Shown: positions 33,716-43,579 of the stretch, in pieces
How the letters are laid out: every line of letters begins with the position of its first letter
Position numbering within the stretch: position 1 is the first letter of the stretch
From: Tagaea sp. CACIAM 22H2
GTDB taxonomy: Bacteria > Pseudomonadota > Alphaproteobacteria > CACIAM-22H2
Direction: 5' to 3'
Assembly: GCA_014444615.1 (NCBI GenBank)
Contig: PVXE01000017.1
Location: 1-64,000, forward strand
Length of the DNA: 64,000 bases
Translations under genes and position numbers: made by a program
The notes under the pieces: model-generated
What the model was told of the DNA's origin: nothing
Database searches by the model: none
Seen by the model: the letters and a program-made list of their open reading frames with translations, nothing else

Positions 33716-36682
33716 ATGCCTCTGCCCTTCGCGCCCGACAAGCTGCTGCCGGAAGAAGCGGCGCTAAATCGCCTTACTGCGGCGGCGGCCCTGCCGCCCG
33801 CGTTGGCCGAAAAAGTGGCGCGCGAAGCGCTCGACCTCGCCGGGCGTCTGCGCGCCGAGGGCGGCAAGCGCTTGGGCGTCGAAACCTTCCTCGCCGAGTT
33901 CGAATTGTCGACCGCCGAGGGCGTGGCGCTGATGTGCCTCGCCGAAGCCCTGCTACGCATTCCCGACAAGGCGACGATCGACGCATTGATCGGCGACAAG
34001 CTGGGCACGCCGGATTGGGACAAACATCTCGGCCACGCGGATTCGGTGCTGGTCAACGCCTCGGCTTGGGGTTTGGCGCTGACCGGCCGCTTCCTCGACT
34101 GGACGGGCGAGTCCCAAGGCGGGGCCGGCGATCTGCTGCGCCGCGCGATCGGCCGCCTGGGCGCGCCGGTGCTGCGCCGCGCGATCGAAACGGCGATGCG
34201 CATCATGGGCCAGCAATTCGTGATGGGCGAAACGATCGACGCCGCCTTGTCGCGCGCCGCGCAGGCGCCCGCCCATCACACCCATTCCTTCGACATGCTG
34301 GGCGAGGCCGCGAAAACCGCCGACGATGCCGAGCGCTACTTCGCCAGCTACAAAGCCGCGATCGCGGCTATCGCATCGAAGGCGCAAGGTCGCGACCCGC
34401 GCCGCAATCCCGGCATTTCGGTGAAACTCTCGGCGCTGCATCCGCGCTACGAGCCCGCCTTGCGCGCCCGCGCCGTCGGCGAATTGCTGCCGCGTCTGTC
34501 CGCCTTGGCCGAACAAGCCGCACGGGCCGGGATCAATTTCACCGTCGATGCCGAGGAAGCCGACCGCCTCGTGCTGTCGCTGGAATTGTTCGCGGCGCTG
34601 GCGCGCGACAAACGGCTCGACGGCTGGGATGGCCTCGGTCTCGCCGTGCAGGCCTATCAGAAGCGCGCTGTGGGCGTGACCGAATGGCTCGGCGACCTCG
34701 CGCGCGATGCGCGCCGCCGCCTCATGGTGCGCTTGGTCAAGGGGGCCTACTGGGACAGCGAGATCAAATGGGCGCAGGAGCGCGGGCTTGCCGACTATCC
34801 CGTCTTCGTGCGCAAACCGGCGACCGATCTTTCCTATCGCGCCTGCGCGATGAAACTGCTCGCCGCCAAGGACGTCATCTACGGCCAATTCGCGACACAT
34901 AACCCGCGCACGGCGCTGGAAATACTGGCGCTGGCGGACGGCCGCGAGGATTTCGAGTTCCAGAAGCTGCACGGCATGGGCGACGCGCTGTACGAGACGC
35001 TGGGCGACCGCGCGCGCGTGCGCGTCTATGCGCCCGTCGGGACCCATCGCGATTTGCTGCCCTATCTCGTGCGGCGCTTGCTGGAGAACGGGGCGAACAC
35101 GTCCTTCATTCACCAAATCAAAGACCGGCAAGTGCCGCTTGCCGCTATCGTCGCCGATCCCGAAACGGCGCTGGCGCGCACGACCAAACCGGTGCGTCTT
35201 CCGGCGGCGATGTTCGCCGACCGGAAGAATTCGACGGGCTACGATCTCGCCGACGACGCGGTACGCGGCGAACTTGTCGCGGCGATTGGCGCGTTGGACC
35301 TGGGACCTGCCCCGGCCGAAACGCCGGTCGCGGCGGAAATCGACAAGGCAGCGCAAGGCTTCACGGCTTGGTCGAATCGCCCCGTCGGCGAACGCGCCGC
35401 GATATTGGAACGTGCCGCCGATCTGTTCGAGGCGAACGGCAAAAACCTGATCGCCGCGATCGTGCGCGAAGGCTTCCGCACCATTCCCGACGCGGTCTCG
35501 GAACTGCGCGAGGCGGTCGATTTCCTGCGCTATTACGCGAACGAAGCGCGGCGGGTCTGCGCCACGCAAACGCTGCCCGGCCCGACGGGCGAGCGCAACA
35601 CGCTGACCATAGGCGGGCGCGGCGTGTTCGCCTGTATTTCGCCTTGGAACTTCCCGCTGGCGATCTTTACCGGCCAGATCGCGGCGGCGCTGGCCGTGGG
35701 CAATACGGTCGTCGCCAAGCCCGCCCCGCAAACGCCGCATATCGCCGCGCGCGCCGTCGCCTTGCTGCACGAAGCCGGTATCCCGCGCGATGCGCTGTGT
35801 CTCGTCGGCGGCGGACCGAAGATCGGCCAAGCATTGATCGAGCATCCGCGCATCGCTGGTGCGGCCTTCACCGGATCGACCGCAACGGCCCAAACGATCA
35901 ACCGCACGCTCGCCGCCAAGAACGGCCCGATCGTGCCGTTGATCGCGGAAACGGGCGGCGTCAACGCGATGATCGCCGACAGCTCGGCGCTGACCGAACA
36001 ACTCGTCAACGACGCGATCGTCTCGGCGTTCCAAAGTGCCGGCCAGCGCTGCTCGGCCTTGCGCGCGTTGTTCGTGCAGGACGACGCGGCCGATCGCACG
36101 ATCGCGATGCTGAAGGGCGCCATGGCGGAATTGCGCTTGGGCGAACCCGGCGACCCCGCGACCGATATCGGGCCGGTGATCGATGCGGACGCGAAAGCCA
36201 AGCTCGACGCGTATCTCGCCGAAAACCGCGCGCGGATCGTCGCGCAAAGCGCTGCCGTACCGCCGGGGAACTTCGTGCCGCCGACATTGATCGAGGTGCC
36301 GTTGGCGCAAGCGCCGAAGCGCGAGATTTTCGGACCGATCCTGCATCTCGTGCGTTGGCGCCACGATCGGCTCGACGACGTGCTCGCCGCGATCGCGGGT
36401 ACGGGTTACGGCCTGACGCTGGGCATCCATTCGCGGCTCGAAAGTTTCCAGGCCCGTGTGCGCGCGGCGCTATCGGTCGGGAACGTGTACGTCAATCGGT
36501 CGACCATCGGCGCGGTCGTCGGCGTGCAACCCTTCGGCGGGCACGGATTGTCCGGCACGGGGCCCAAGGCGGGCGGGCCGAATTATCTGGCGCGCTTCGG
36601 CGTCGAGACGACGCAGAGCGTCAATACCGCCGCCGTCGGCGGCGACGTCGCGTTGATGGCGGGCGGGCGGGCGACGAACTAG
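33716..36682 (+). CDS. putA: Bifunctional proline dehydrogenase / P5C dehydrogenase
   Basis: A roughly 988-residue PutA without the N-terminal ribbon-helix-helix DNA-binding domain, so it should be bifunctional and not autoregulatory. The PRODH barrel (about residues 150-480) has VKGAYWDSEIKWAQERG, YGQFATHNPRTALEI and FEFQKLHGMGDALYE (FAD and proline site). The aldehyde dehydrogenase domain (about 520-970) has FACISPWNFPLAIFTGQIAA, AAFTGSTATAQ, LIAETGG and SAGQRCSALRALF with the catalytic Cys. Proline is oxidised to glutamate with substrate channelling. The annotated ATG follows a possible GTG at 33695. It shares its stop (CTAG) with the convergent modA. Confidence 0.96.
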   Translation: MPLPFAPDKLLPEEAALNRLTAAAALPPALAEKVAREALDLAGRLRAEGGKRLGVETFLAEFELSTAEGVALMCLAEALLRIPDKATIDALIGDKLGTPDWDKHLGHADSVLVNASAWGLALTGRFLDWTGESQGGAGDLLRRAIGRLGAPVLRRAIETAMRIMGQQFVMGETIDAALSRAAQAPAHHTHSFDMLGEAAKTADDAERYFASYKAAIAAIASKAQGRDPRRNPGISVKLSALHPRYEPALRARAVGELLPRLSALAEQAARAGINFTVDAEEADRLVLSLELFAALARDKRLDGWDGLGLAVQAYQKRAVGVTEWLGDLARDARRRLMVRLVKGAYWDSEIKWAQERGLADYPVFVRKPATDLSYRACAMKLLAAKDVIYGQFATHNPRTALEILALADGREDFEFQKLHGMGDALYETLGDRARVRVYAPVGTHRDLLPYLVRRLLENGANTSFIHQIKDRQVPLAAIVADPETALARTTKPVRLPAAMFADRKNSTGYDLADDAVRGELVAAIGALDLGPAPAETPVAAEIDKAAQGFTAWSNRPVGERAAILERAADLFEANGKNLIAAIVREGFRTIPDAVSELREAVDFLRYYANEARRVCATQTLPGPTGERNTLTIGGRGVFACISPWNFPLAIFTGQIAAALAVGNTVVAKPAPQTPHIAARAVALLHEAGIPRDALCLVGGGPKIGQALIEHPRIAGAAFTGSTATAQTINRTLAAKNGPIVPLIAETGGVNAMIADSSALTEQLVNDAIVSAFQSAGQRCSALRALFVQDDAADRTIAMLKGAMAELRLGEPGDPATDIGPVIDADAKAKLDAYLAENRARIVAQSAAVPPGNFVPPTLIEVPLAQAPKREIFGPILHLVRWRHDRLDDVLAAIAGTGYGLTLGIHSRLESFQARVRAALSVGNVYVNRSTIGAVVGVQPFGGHGLSGTGPKAGGPNYLARFGVETTQSVNTAAVGGDVALMAGGRATN

Positions 36683-37446
36683 TTCGGCGTCGAGAAGCCG
36701 AAGCGTTGCAGGATCGACTTGCCTTCTTCACTCGACAAGAAGGCAACGAAGTCGCGCGCCGGTTTCGCGTCGCGCTTGGCGACGATCGCGGCGGGATAAG
36801 CCACCGGCGGATAGCTGCCCGACGGAAACGTGCCAACGACGGCCACACGCGGGCTGGTTTTCGCGTCTGCGCCGTAAACGATACCGAACGGCGCCTCGCC
36901 ACGTTCGACAAGCGTCAACGCCACGCGCACATTCTCGGCGCCCGCGATGCGGTTGCCCACGGCGCTCCACAGACCGAGACTTTCGAGCGCCGCTTTGGCG
37001 TAACGCCCGACCGGCACATGGGCGGGATCGCCCGTCGCGATGCGCCCCCGGGGCCCAAGCAGCGCCAGAAAATCGGTCGATGGGGAAATCTCGATCTTCA
37101 ATGGCTTATCGGCGGGCGCGATCAACAACAGTTCGGTGCCCGCGAAGACTTTGCGCGAGTTCGGCACGATCAGATTGCGCGCCGCAAGATAGTTCATCCA
37201 GTCTTCGTCCGCCGAAACGAACACGTCGGCGGGCGCGCCGTTCTCGATCTGCCGCGCCAGGATCGAAGACGCACCGAAGGCGAATTTCGCGGCGACACCC
37301 TTGGCGCGCAGCGGCACAGCGATGGCCTCCAGCGCGTCGGTCATCGACGCGGCGGCGTAAACGGTGATCGCCTGGGCCTTGGCGGAAGTCGCAAAGCCCG
37401 TCGACAACGCGGCGGCGGCTATCAATTTCAGAAACTTGCGGCGCAT
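36679..37446 (-). CDS. modA: Molybdate ABC transporter substrate-binding protein
   Basis: A 255-residue periplasmic protein with signal peptide MRRKFLKLIAAAALSTGFAT (cleavage near AKA-QA), then the ModA start ITVYAAASMTDALEAIA. The anion-binding Ser residues sit in AAS and FGASSILARQIENGAPADVF, and YGADAK is present late. It captures molybdate (or tungstate) for a ModB-ModC transporter. modB and modC are not adjacent: the gene downstream is the convergent putA. A Mo-box-like palindrome 14-41 bp before the ATG suggests repression by molybdate-bound ModE/MopA-type regulator. Confidence 0.93.
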   Translation of the reverse strand: MRRKFLKLIAAAALSTGFATSAKAQAITVYAAASMTDALEAIAVPLRAKGVAAKFAFGASSILARQIENGAPADVFVSADEDWMNYLAARNLIVPNSRKVFAGTELLLIAPADKPLKIEISPSTDFLALLGPRGRIATGDPAHVPVGRYAKAALESLGLWSAVGNRIAGAENVRVALTLVERGEAPFGIVYGADAKTSPRVAVVGTFPSGSYPPVAYPAAIVAKRDAKPARDFVAFLSSEEGKSILQRFGFSTPN

Positions 37447-37459
37447 CGATATCTTTTCA

Positions 37460-37487
37460 TTCGCTATATATGAATGGATATAACGAT
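37460..37487. promoter_or_regulatory. Mo-box (ModE/MopAB-type operator) upstream of modA
   Basis: TTCGCTATATA (37460-37470), a 6-nt spacer, and GATATAACGAT (37477-37487) form an interrupted palindrome. The Rhodobacter/Rhizobium Mo-box as I recall it is ATCGCTATATA-N6-TATATAACGAT, so 20 of 22 positions agree and the spacer length is exact. It lies just upstream of modA on an AT-rich patch, where a molybdate-bound regulator would block transcription. Confidence 0.8.
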
Positions 37488-37514
37488 ATCGACGGGCCGA
37501 TCGTCAAGCCCGCA

Positions 37515-38654
37515 TCAGCGATCGAGCGTCATAAACAAGTCCGCGAAAACCGGATCGGCTTCCCAGCCAATGCCGGGCGCGTCGCCCGGCACGGCGCAAG
37601 CGCCCGACATCGCAGGGCGATAGGCGATGCGCTGGAACGGGCCCACTTCGTGGCGGCCCAATCCCAAACCCGCCGCGACCTGCAACGCGAAGCGATAGCC
37701 GACATGCGGCACGAAGCGTTCGCGCGCCCAGCCCGCTTCCTCGGCTTCGGCGAGGATGCGCAAATACTCGACCAAGCCGTAGCCGAGCCCGATATCAAAT
37801 TGCAGCAAGTCGCGATCGTGGCGTAGCCCGCCATGGCGCAACAGATTGCGCGCATCGGCGGCCGAGAAAAGATTCTCGCCCGTGCCCAAGGGCACGGCGA
37901 ACGCCGCCGCCAAGGCGCGATGGGCATCGTAATCGAGCGGGTCGACCGGCTCCTCGACCCAGGCGATCGGTAGATCGGCGATTGCTTCAAGGAATGCGCG
38001 CGCTTCGTCGAGCGCCATCGTCGCGTTGCAGTCGAGGGCGAGCTTCGCCTTGCCGCCGAGACATTCGAGCGCGGTATCGATCCGCCTTCGGTCGGCGTCG
38101 AGATCGATGCCGCCGCCTTTGATTTTCACCGTGTCGAAACCGAGATCGACGACGCGCACGAGCTCGTCGCGCAGCTTCGCCAGATCATCCTCGCCGCGAT
38201 AGAAGCCGCAGGTCGCGTAGACCGGCACTTGCGGCACGCCCGGATTGGGCCCACGCAAAACGGCCCAGAGCGGCTTGTCCTGCAACTTGCCGATCAGATC
38301 CCAGATCGCGCCATCGAGCAGACCCATCGCCGCCGCGCGCTCGCCATGGCCGCCCGGCTTTTCGTCGCGCATCGCCAGCGCGCGGATCTTCCACGGATCG
38401 AGCAGCGTGCCCGAGGCATCGAGATATGCGGCCGGGTCCGCCGCCAGAACGCGCGGCGCCAAACGTTCGCGCAGGATGGCGCCCGAGGCGTAGCGGCCGG
38501 GCGAGTCGATCGCATAGCCGCGAATGCGGCGCCCGGCGGCGGTTTCGACCGCCACCGCCGCGACGCTGGCGGTCATGCCGCCGAAGCCGACGGCGGCGTT
38601 GCGCGTCGCTTCGGCCATATCGAGGGTCGTTTCGCTTATGGCGACGATTTTCAT
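37515..38654 (-). CDS. Enolase-superfamily dehydratase, D-tartrate dehydratase-like
   Basis: A 379-residue mandelate-racemase-group enzyme. It resembles D-tartrate dehydratase (TarD of Bradyrhizobium) along much of its length: GRYASGAILRERLAPRVLAA, EKPGGHGERAAAMGLLDGAI, the KxK base in TVKIKGGG, LALDCNATM, EEPVDPLDYDAH, GTGENLFSAADARNLLRHGG and FVPHVGYRFALQVAAGLGLG (His). Dehydration of an alpha-hydroxy acid is therefore likely, but the true substrate may be another tartrate-like or sugar acid. It is divergent from a Gfo/Idh/MocA gene with a 67-nt gap. Confidence 0.85.
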   Translation of the reverse strand: MKIVAISETTLDMAEATRNAAVGFGGMTASVAAVAVETAAGRRIRGYAIDSPGRYASGAILRERLAPRVLAADPAAYLDASGTLLDPWKIRALAMRDEKPGGHGERAAAMGLLDGAIWDLIGKLQDKPLWAVLRGPNPGVPQVPVYATCGFYRGEDDLAKLRDELVRVVDLGFDTVKIKGGGIDLDADRRRIDTALECLGGKAKLALDCNATMALDEARAFLEAIADLPIAWVEEPVDPLDYDAHRALAAAFAVPLGTGENLFSAADARNLLRHGGLRHDRDLLQFDIGLGYGLVEYLRILAEAEEAGWARERFVPHVGYRFALQVAAGLGLGRHEVGPFQRIAYRPAMSGACAVPGDAPGIGWEADPVFADLFMTLDR

Positions 38655-38721
38655 ATTCGCGAACGATGCAAAAGGGACGCCGAAAGCGCCATAATACGTG
38701 CGCAAGGGAAGGAAACACGAC

Positions 38722-39900
38722 ATGAGCACAGCTTCGATCCAGAAACTCGGCCGGCGTTTGCGTTTGGGGCTCGTCGGCGGCGCCGGCGGGGCACTGATCG
38801 GCCCGGTGCATCGCCTGGCGGCGCGCCTCGACGATTGTTTTGAGCTGACGGCGGGCGTGTTGTCGTCCGATCCCGCGCGCTCGAAGGCGGAGGCGTCGCG
38901 CCTCAACATCGCGCGCGGCTATGCCGATATGGCCGAGATGATCGCGGGCGAAGCCGCGCGCGCCGACGGGATCGACGCCGTCGCGATCATGACGCCCAAC
39001 GACAGTCATGCGCGCTATGTCGAGATGGCGCTGAACGCCGGGCTCGACGTCATCTGCGACAAGCCGCTGACCAACGATTACGCCTCGTCCAAGGCGCTGG
39101 CGGTACTGGCCCGCAGCAAGGGCCGCGTGCTGGCCGTCACCTATAACTACTCCGGCTATCCCATGCTGCGCGAAGCGCGCGCGGCGATCGCGGCGGGCGA
39201 GATCGGCAAGCCGCAGACGCTGCACGCCGCCTATGTCAGCGGGTCGCTGGGCGCGCTGGTCGAGGCCGAGCCTGAGAAAATGTCCTCGCGCACGCGCTGG
39301 CGGCTCGACGCCGCGCGCGGCGGCCCCAGCCATGTGCTGGCCGATATCGGCACGCATGCGCATCAATTGGTCAACTACGTCGCGGGCCAGCGTATCGAGG
39401 CCGTCCTTGCCGATGTCGGCGCCGCCGTTCCGGGCCGCACCGCGCACGACACGGCCTCGGTTATCGTGCGCTTGGAAGGCGGGGCGCGCGGGCCGTTGTT
39501 CATCACCAAAGCCGCGACGGGCGCGGAAAACGCCATGTCGATCGAGATCTACGGTCAGGCCGGCGGTCTTTCGTGGCATCACGCGGCCGCGAACGAATTG
39601 CGCGTCATGCGCCACGCGCGGCCCGCCGAGATCCGCACGCGCGGCTTGCCCACGCTGCACCCGCTGGCGCGCGCCGCCGCAAGGCTGCCCGCCGGCCACC
39701 CCGAAGGCTTCCACGAGGGCTTCGCCAATCTTTACCGCGACTTCGCCGAATTGGCCGCAGCGCGCCGGGCCAATTCGGCACCCGATCCGCTGGCGACCAG
39801 CCTGCCGACGGGCGAAGACGGCGCCGAAGGCCTGGCGTTCTGCGAGGCCTGCGTGGCGTCCACCGAGTCCGGCAAATGGGTGACCTTGGCGCGGCCGTAA
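38722..39900 (+). CDS. Gfo/Idh/MocA family oxidoreductase
   Basis: A 392-residue dehydrogenase. Nucleotide-binding text is RLGLVGGAGGALIGPVHRLA, followed by IMTPNDSHARYVEMALNAGL and CDKPLTND (the EKP-equivalent with catalytic Lys), and a C-terminal domain with DIGTHAHQLVNYVAGQRIEA (His/Asp region). It probably oxidises a cyclic sugar or inositol. ATG 38722 follows an RBS GGAAGGAAA. The ABC operon starts 171 nt downstream in the same direction, so they may or may not share a transcript. Confidence 0.88.
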   Translation: MSTASIQKLGRRLRLGLVGGAGGALIGPVHRLAARLDDCFELTAGVLSSDPARSKAEASRLNIARGYADMAEMIAGEAARADGIDAVAIMTPNDSHARYVEMALNAGLDVICDKPLTNDYASSKALAVLARSKGRVLAVTYNYSGYPMLREARAAIAAGEIGKPQTLHAAYVSGSLGALVEAEPEKMSSRTRWRLDAARGGPSHVLADIGTHAHQLVNYVAGQRIEAVLADVGAAVPGRTAHDTASVIVRLEGGARGPLFITKAATGAENAMSIEIYGQAGGLSWHHAAANELRVMRHARPAEIRTRGLPTLHPLARAAARLPAGHPEGFHEGFANLYRDFAELAAARRANSAPDPLATSLPTGEDGAEGLAFCEACVASTESGKWVTLARP

Positions 39901-39942
39901 ATCCTTCGTATCGCGACGGAAACTTCCCGTTGCGCGGGTCGT

Positions 39943-39956
39943 CTAAATCGTTTTAG
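39943..39956. promoter_or_regulatory. LacI-type operator-like palindrome
   Basis: CTAAATCGTTTTAG is a 14-bp palindrome with a single mismatched pair and a central CG, the usual shape of LacI-family operators. It sits in the 171-nt gap before the UgpC-type ATPase gene. No LacI-family regulator is encoded in the window, so the assignment is by shape only. Confidence 0.35.
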
Positions 39957-39993
39957 CTGTCCCCGATCACGCACGGCGACGTGACGGTTCCAA

Positions 39994-40006
39994 TTCCGGA
40001 CCGGAA
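39994..40006. promoter_or_regulatory. TTCCGG-A-CCGGAA inverted repeat
   Basis: A perfect 6+1+6 inverted repeat, about 65 bp before the start codon of the ATPase gene and downstream of the LacI-like site. It could be a second operator or part of the leader RNA. Nothing else supports a function. Confidence 0.3.
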
Positions 40007-40071
40007 CGTGCCAAGGTGCGTTCGTCAGAGACGGCGCCACGATGCGCCGTCCGGCGAAACAGGGAGGGAGC

Positions 40072-41124
<1,053 letters not shown>

Positions 41125-41185
41125 GGAGCCTTACGCGAACGCATATCCACGCAACATAACCAGGCAAAAAAAGGGGAGACGCGAA

Positions 41186-42541
41186 ATGACGAACATCATC
41201 ACTCGTCGCAGCATCACTCGCCGCGGCGTTCTCGCGGCCGGCGCGGGACTTGCGGCCATGTCGGCCGGCGCGCACAAAGCCTTCGCGCAAGCGGGCCGCG
41301 TCCAGGCGGCCAACGTGACGCCGCCCAATCTTCCCATCGAAAGCGGCGCTACCTTGCGCATGTTGCGCCCCGTGCGCTTCGTTCAACCCGACGAAGACGT
41401 ATTCCGCGCCAACGCCGCCAAGTTCACCGCCAAGACGGGCGTGCAAGTGCGCGTCGATTTCGTCGGCTGGGAGGATATCAACCAACAGACCGCCGTCACC
41501 GCGAATACCGGGGCCGGTCCCGACCTGATCATGGGCTTCTCCGACGCCCCGCACATCTTCACGTCGAAGCTGATCGACCTGACCGACGTTGCCGACTACA
41601 TCGGCAAGCGCTACGGCGGCTGGCTCGTCATGGCCGAGAAATACGGCAAGCGCGCGGGCACCAACAACTGGATCGGCCTGCCCTTCGGCGCCTCGGGCGG
41701 CCCGCTCGTCTACCGCAAATCGGCGGTCAACGCGGCCGGCTTCCAGTCGGTGCCGGACGATCACGCCGGCTTCCTCGACCTTTGCAAAAAACTGAAAGCG
41801 GCGGGCAAGCCCTCCGGCTTCGCGTTGGGCAACGCGGTCGGCGACGGCAACTCGTTCTGCAACTGGCTGATCTGGTCGTTCGGCGGCTATCTGGTCGACG
41901 AAGCCGGCAAGGTCGCGATCAACAGCAAGGAAACGATCGACGCGCTGAACTACCTCAAGGAACTGCACGCGGCATTCATTCCCGGCACGACGGCGTGGAA
42001 CGACATTTCCAACAACCGCGCCTACGCTTCGCAGGAATTGTGGCTCACGCAGAACGGCGTGTCGCTCTACTTCGCGCTGAAGAACGATCCGGCCACCGCC
42101 GCGATCGCCGAGGACACGCAGCACCAGCTGATGCCCAAGGGCAAGCTGTCGCTGCCCGCGATGACGGGCCTCACCCTCAACGCGATGGTGTTCCAACACT
42201 CGAAGTTCCCGAACGCGTCGAAGGCGTTCCTGCAGTTCATGCTGGAACACGAGCAGCACGAGCCGTGGCTCAACGCCAATCTCGGCTATTGGGCGCATCC
42301 GCTCGCGGCCTACGATGCGGCCGCCGTGTGGCAGGGCGATCCGCGCGTGTCGATCTTCAAGGACACGATGCGCTCGCCGTTCTGGAACGGCTACAAGGGC
42401 CCGATCACCGAAGCCTCGGGTCAAGCCAACGCCGAATACGTCACGGTGCAGATGTGCGCCGCGGTCGCGTCCGGCCAATCGACGCCGCAACAAGCCGCAC
42501 AGGAAGCCGAGCGCCGCGCGCGCCGTATCTTCCGGAGCTGA
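41186..42541 (+). CDS. Sugar ABC transporter substrate-binding protein (family 1)
   Basis: A 451-residue periplasmic protein. ATG 41186 follows AAGGGGAGAC and gives a Tat-type signal peptide (SITRRGVLAAGAGLAAMSAG) with cleavage near AFA-QA. The mature domain contains FTAKTGVQVRVDFVGWEDIN, GAGPDLIMGFSDAPHIF and NNWIGLPFGASGGPLVYRKS, typical of carbohydrate-binding proteins of this class. The likely ligand is a sugar or sugar derivative; the neighbouring dehydratases suggest a sugar or sugar acid. Confidence 0.93.
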   Translation: MTNIITRRSITRRGVLAAGAGLAAMSAGAHKAFAQAGRVQAANVTPPNLPIESGATLRMLRPVRFVQPDEDVFRANAAKFTAKTGVQVRVDFVGWEDINQQTAVTANTGAGPDLIMGFSDAPHIFTSKLIDLTDVADYIGKRYGGWLVMAEKYGKRAGTNNWIGLPFGASGGPLVYRKSAVNAAGFQSVPDDHAGFLDLCKKLKAAGKPSGFALGNAVGDGNSFCNWLIWSFGGYLVDEAGKVAINSKETIDALNYLKELHAAFIPGTTAWNDISNNRAYASQELWLTQNGVSLYFALKNDPATAAIAEDTQHQLMPKGKLSLPAMTGLTLNAMVFQHSKFPNASKAFLQFMLEHEQHEPWLNANLGYWAHPLAAYDAAAVWQGDPRVSIFKDTMRSPFWNGYKGPITEASGQANAEYVTVQMCAAVASGQSTPQQAAQEAERRARRIFRS

Positions 42542-42552
42542 CGAAACTGCCG

Positions 42553-42584
42553 GGCGGTGCCGGGTCCCCATACCCGGCGCCGCC
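42553..42584 (+). promoter_or_regulatory. 12-bp stem-loop between binding-protein and permease genes
   Basis: GGCGGTGCCGGG (42553-42564) pairs with CCCGGCGCCGCC (42573-42584) through 12 bp including one G-U, with an 8-nt loop. It starts 11 nt after the binding-protein stop. CT-rich sequence (TTCCCTTTTC) follows. It is the positional counterpart of the stem-loop at 25386-25419. Confidence 0.65.
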
Positions 42585-42619
42585 TTCCCTTTTCATAAGC
42601 ACCCGACCGGAGACGCGCC

Positions 42620-43579
42620 ATGGATATGGCCGCCACCCCGCCCACGAGATGGGTCCGACCCAAACGCGAGCTTGGCGCCATCGCCAAGCTGTTCGATTGG
42701 AAACCCTTCCTCGTTTTCATCTGCCTCTTGCCCGCGGTCGGGCTGTTGCTGGTGTTCCTCACCTATCCGCTGGGTTTGGGCATCTGGCTCGCCTTCACCG
42801 ACACCACGATCGGGCGCAGCGGCCGCTGGGTGGGGCTGGAGAATTTCGAGTTCCTGATCGAAGATCGGCTGTGGTGGAACGCGGTGTTCTACAGCGTGTT
42901 CTACACCGGCATCGCGACGGTGCTGAAGTTCGGGCTTGGCCTATGGCTCGCCTTGCTGCTCAACCACCATCTGCCGTTCAAAAGCATCCTGCGCGCCATC
43001 ATCCTGCTGCCCTGGATCGTGCCCACGGTGCTGTCGGCCATCGCCTTCTGGTGGATCTACGATCCGCAATTCTCGATCATCTCGTATCTGCTGATCGAAA
43101 TGGGTTTGCGCGACACGAACGTGGATTTCATCAATACGCCCTGGCCCGCGCGCTGGTCGCTGATCTGGGCCAATGTGTGGCGCGGCATTCCCTTCGTCGC
43201 GATCTCGCTGCTCGCCGGCCTGCAGACCATCTCGCCCTCGCTCTACGAGGCGGCGATGCTCGACGGCACGACGGGCTGGCAGCGTTTCCGCTACATCACT
43301 TTCCCGATGCTGCTGCCGATCCTGGCGATCGTCATGACCTTCAGCATCATCTTCACCTTCACCGATTTCCAGCTTGTCTACGCGATCACGCGCGGCGGCC
43401 CGATCAACTCGACCCATCTTCTCGCCACCCTCGCCTTCCAGCGCGGCATTCCCGGCGGGCAGTTGGGCGAAGGTGCCGCCATCGCGGTGTCGATGATCCC
43501 GTTCCTCGTATTCGCGACGCTGTTCAGCTACTACGCCCTCGCGCGGCGCAAATGGCAGCAGGGAGAAAGCGATGACTGA
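42620..43579 (+). CDS. Sugar ABC transporter permease (MalF/UgpA type)
   Basis: A 319-residue inner-membrane protein: a cytoplasmic N-terminus, TM1 at FLVFICLLPAVGLLLVFLTY, further TM segments, and the EAA loop SPSLYEAAMLDGTTGWQRFR near residue 210. It pairs with the permease that follows, whose start overlaps by 8 nt. ATG 42620 is preceded by GGAGACGC. TFTDFQLVYAITRGGPINST is the conserved MalF-like segment. Confidence 0.94.
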   Translation: MDMAATPPTRWVRPKRELGAIAKLFDWKPFLVFICLLPAVGLLLVFLTYPLGLGIWLAFTDTTIGRSGRWVGLENFEFLIEDRLWWNAVFYSVFYTGIATVLKFGLGLWLALLLNHHLPFKSILRAIILLPWIVPTVLSAIAFWWIYDPQFSIISYLLIEMGLRDTNVDFINTPWPARWSLIWANVWRGIPFVAISLLAGLQTISPSLYEAAMLDGTTGWQRFRYITFPMLLPILAIVMTFSIIFTFTDFQLVYAITRGGPINSTHLLATLAFQRGIPGGQLGEGAAIAVSMIPFLVFATLFSYYALARRKWQQGESDD

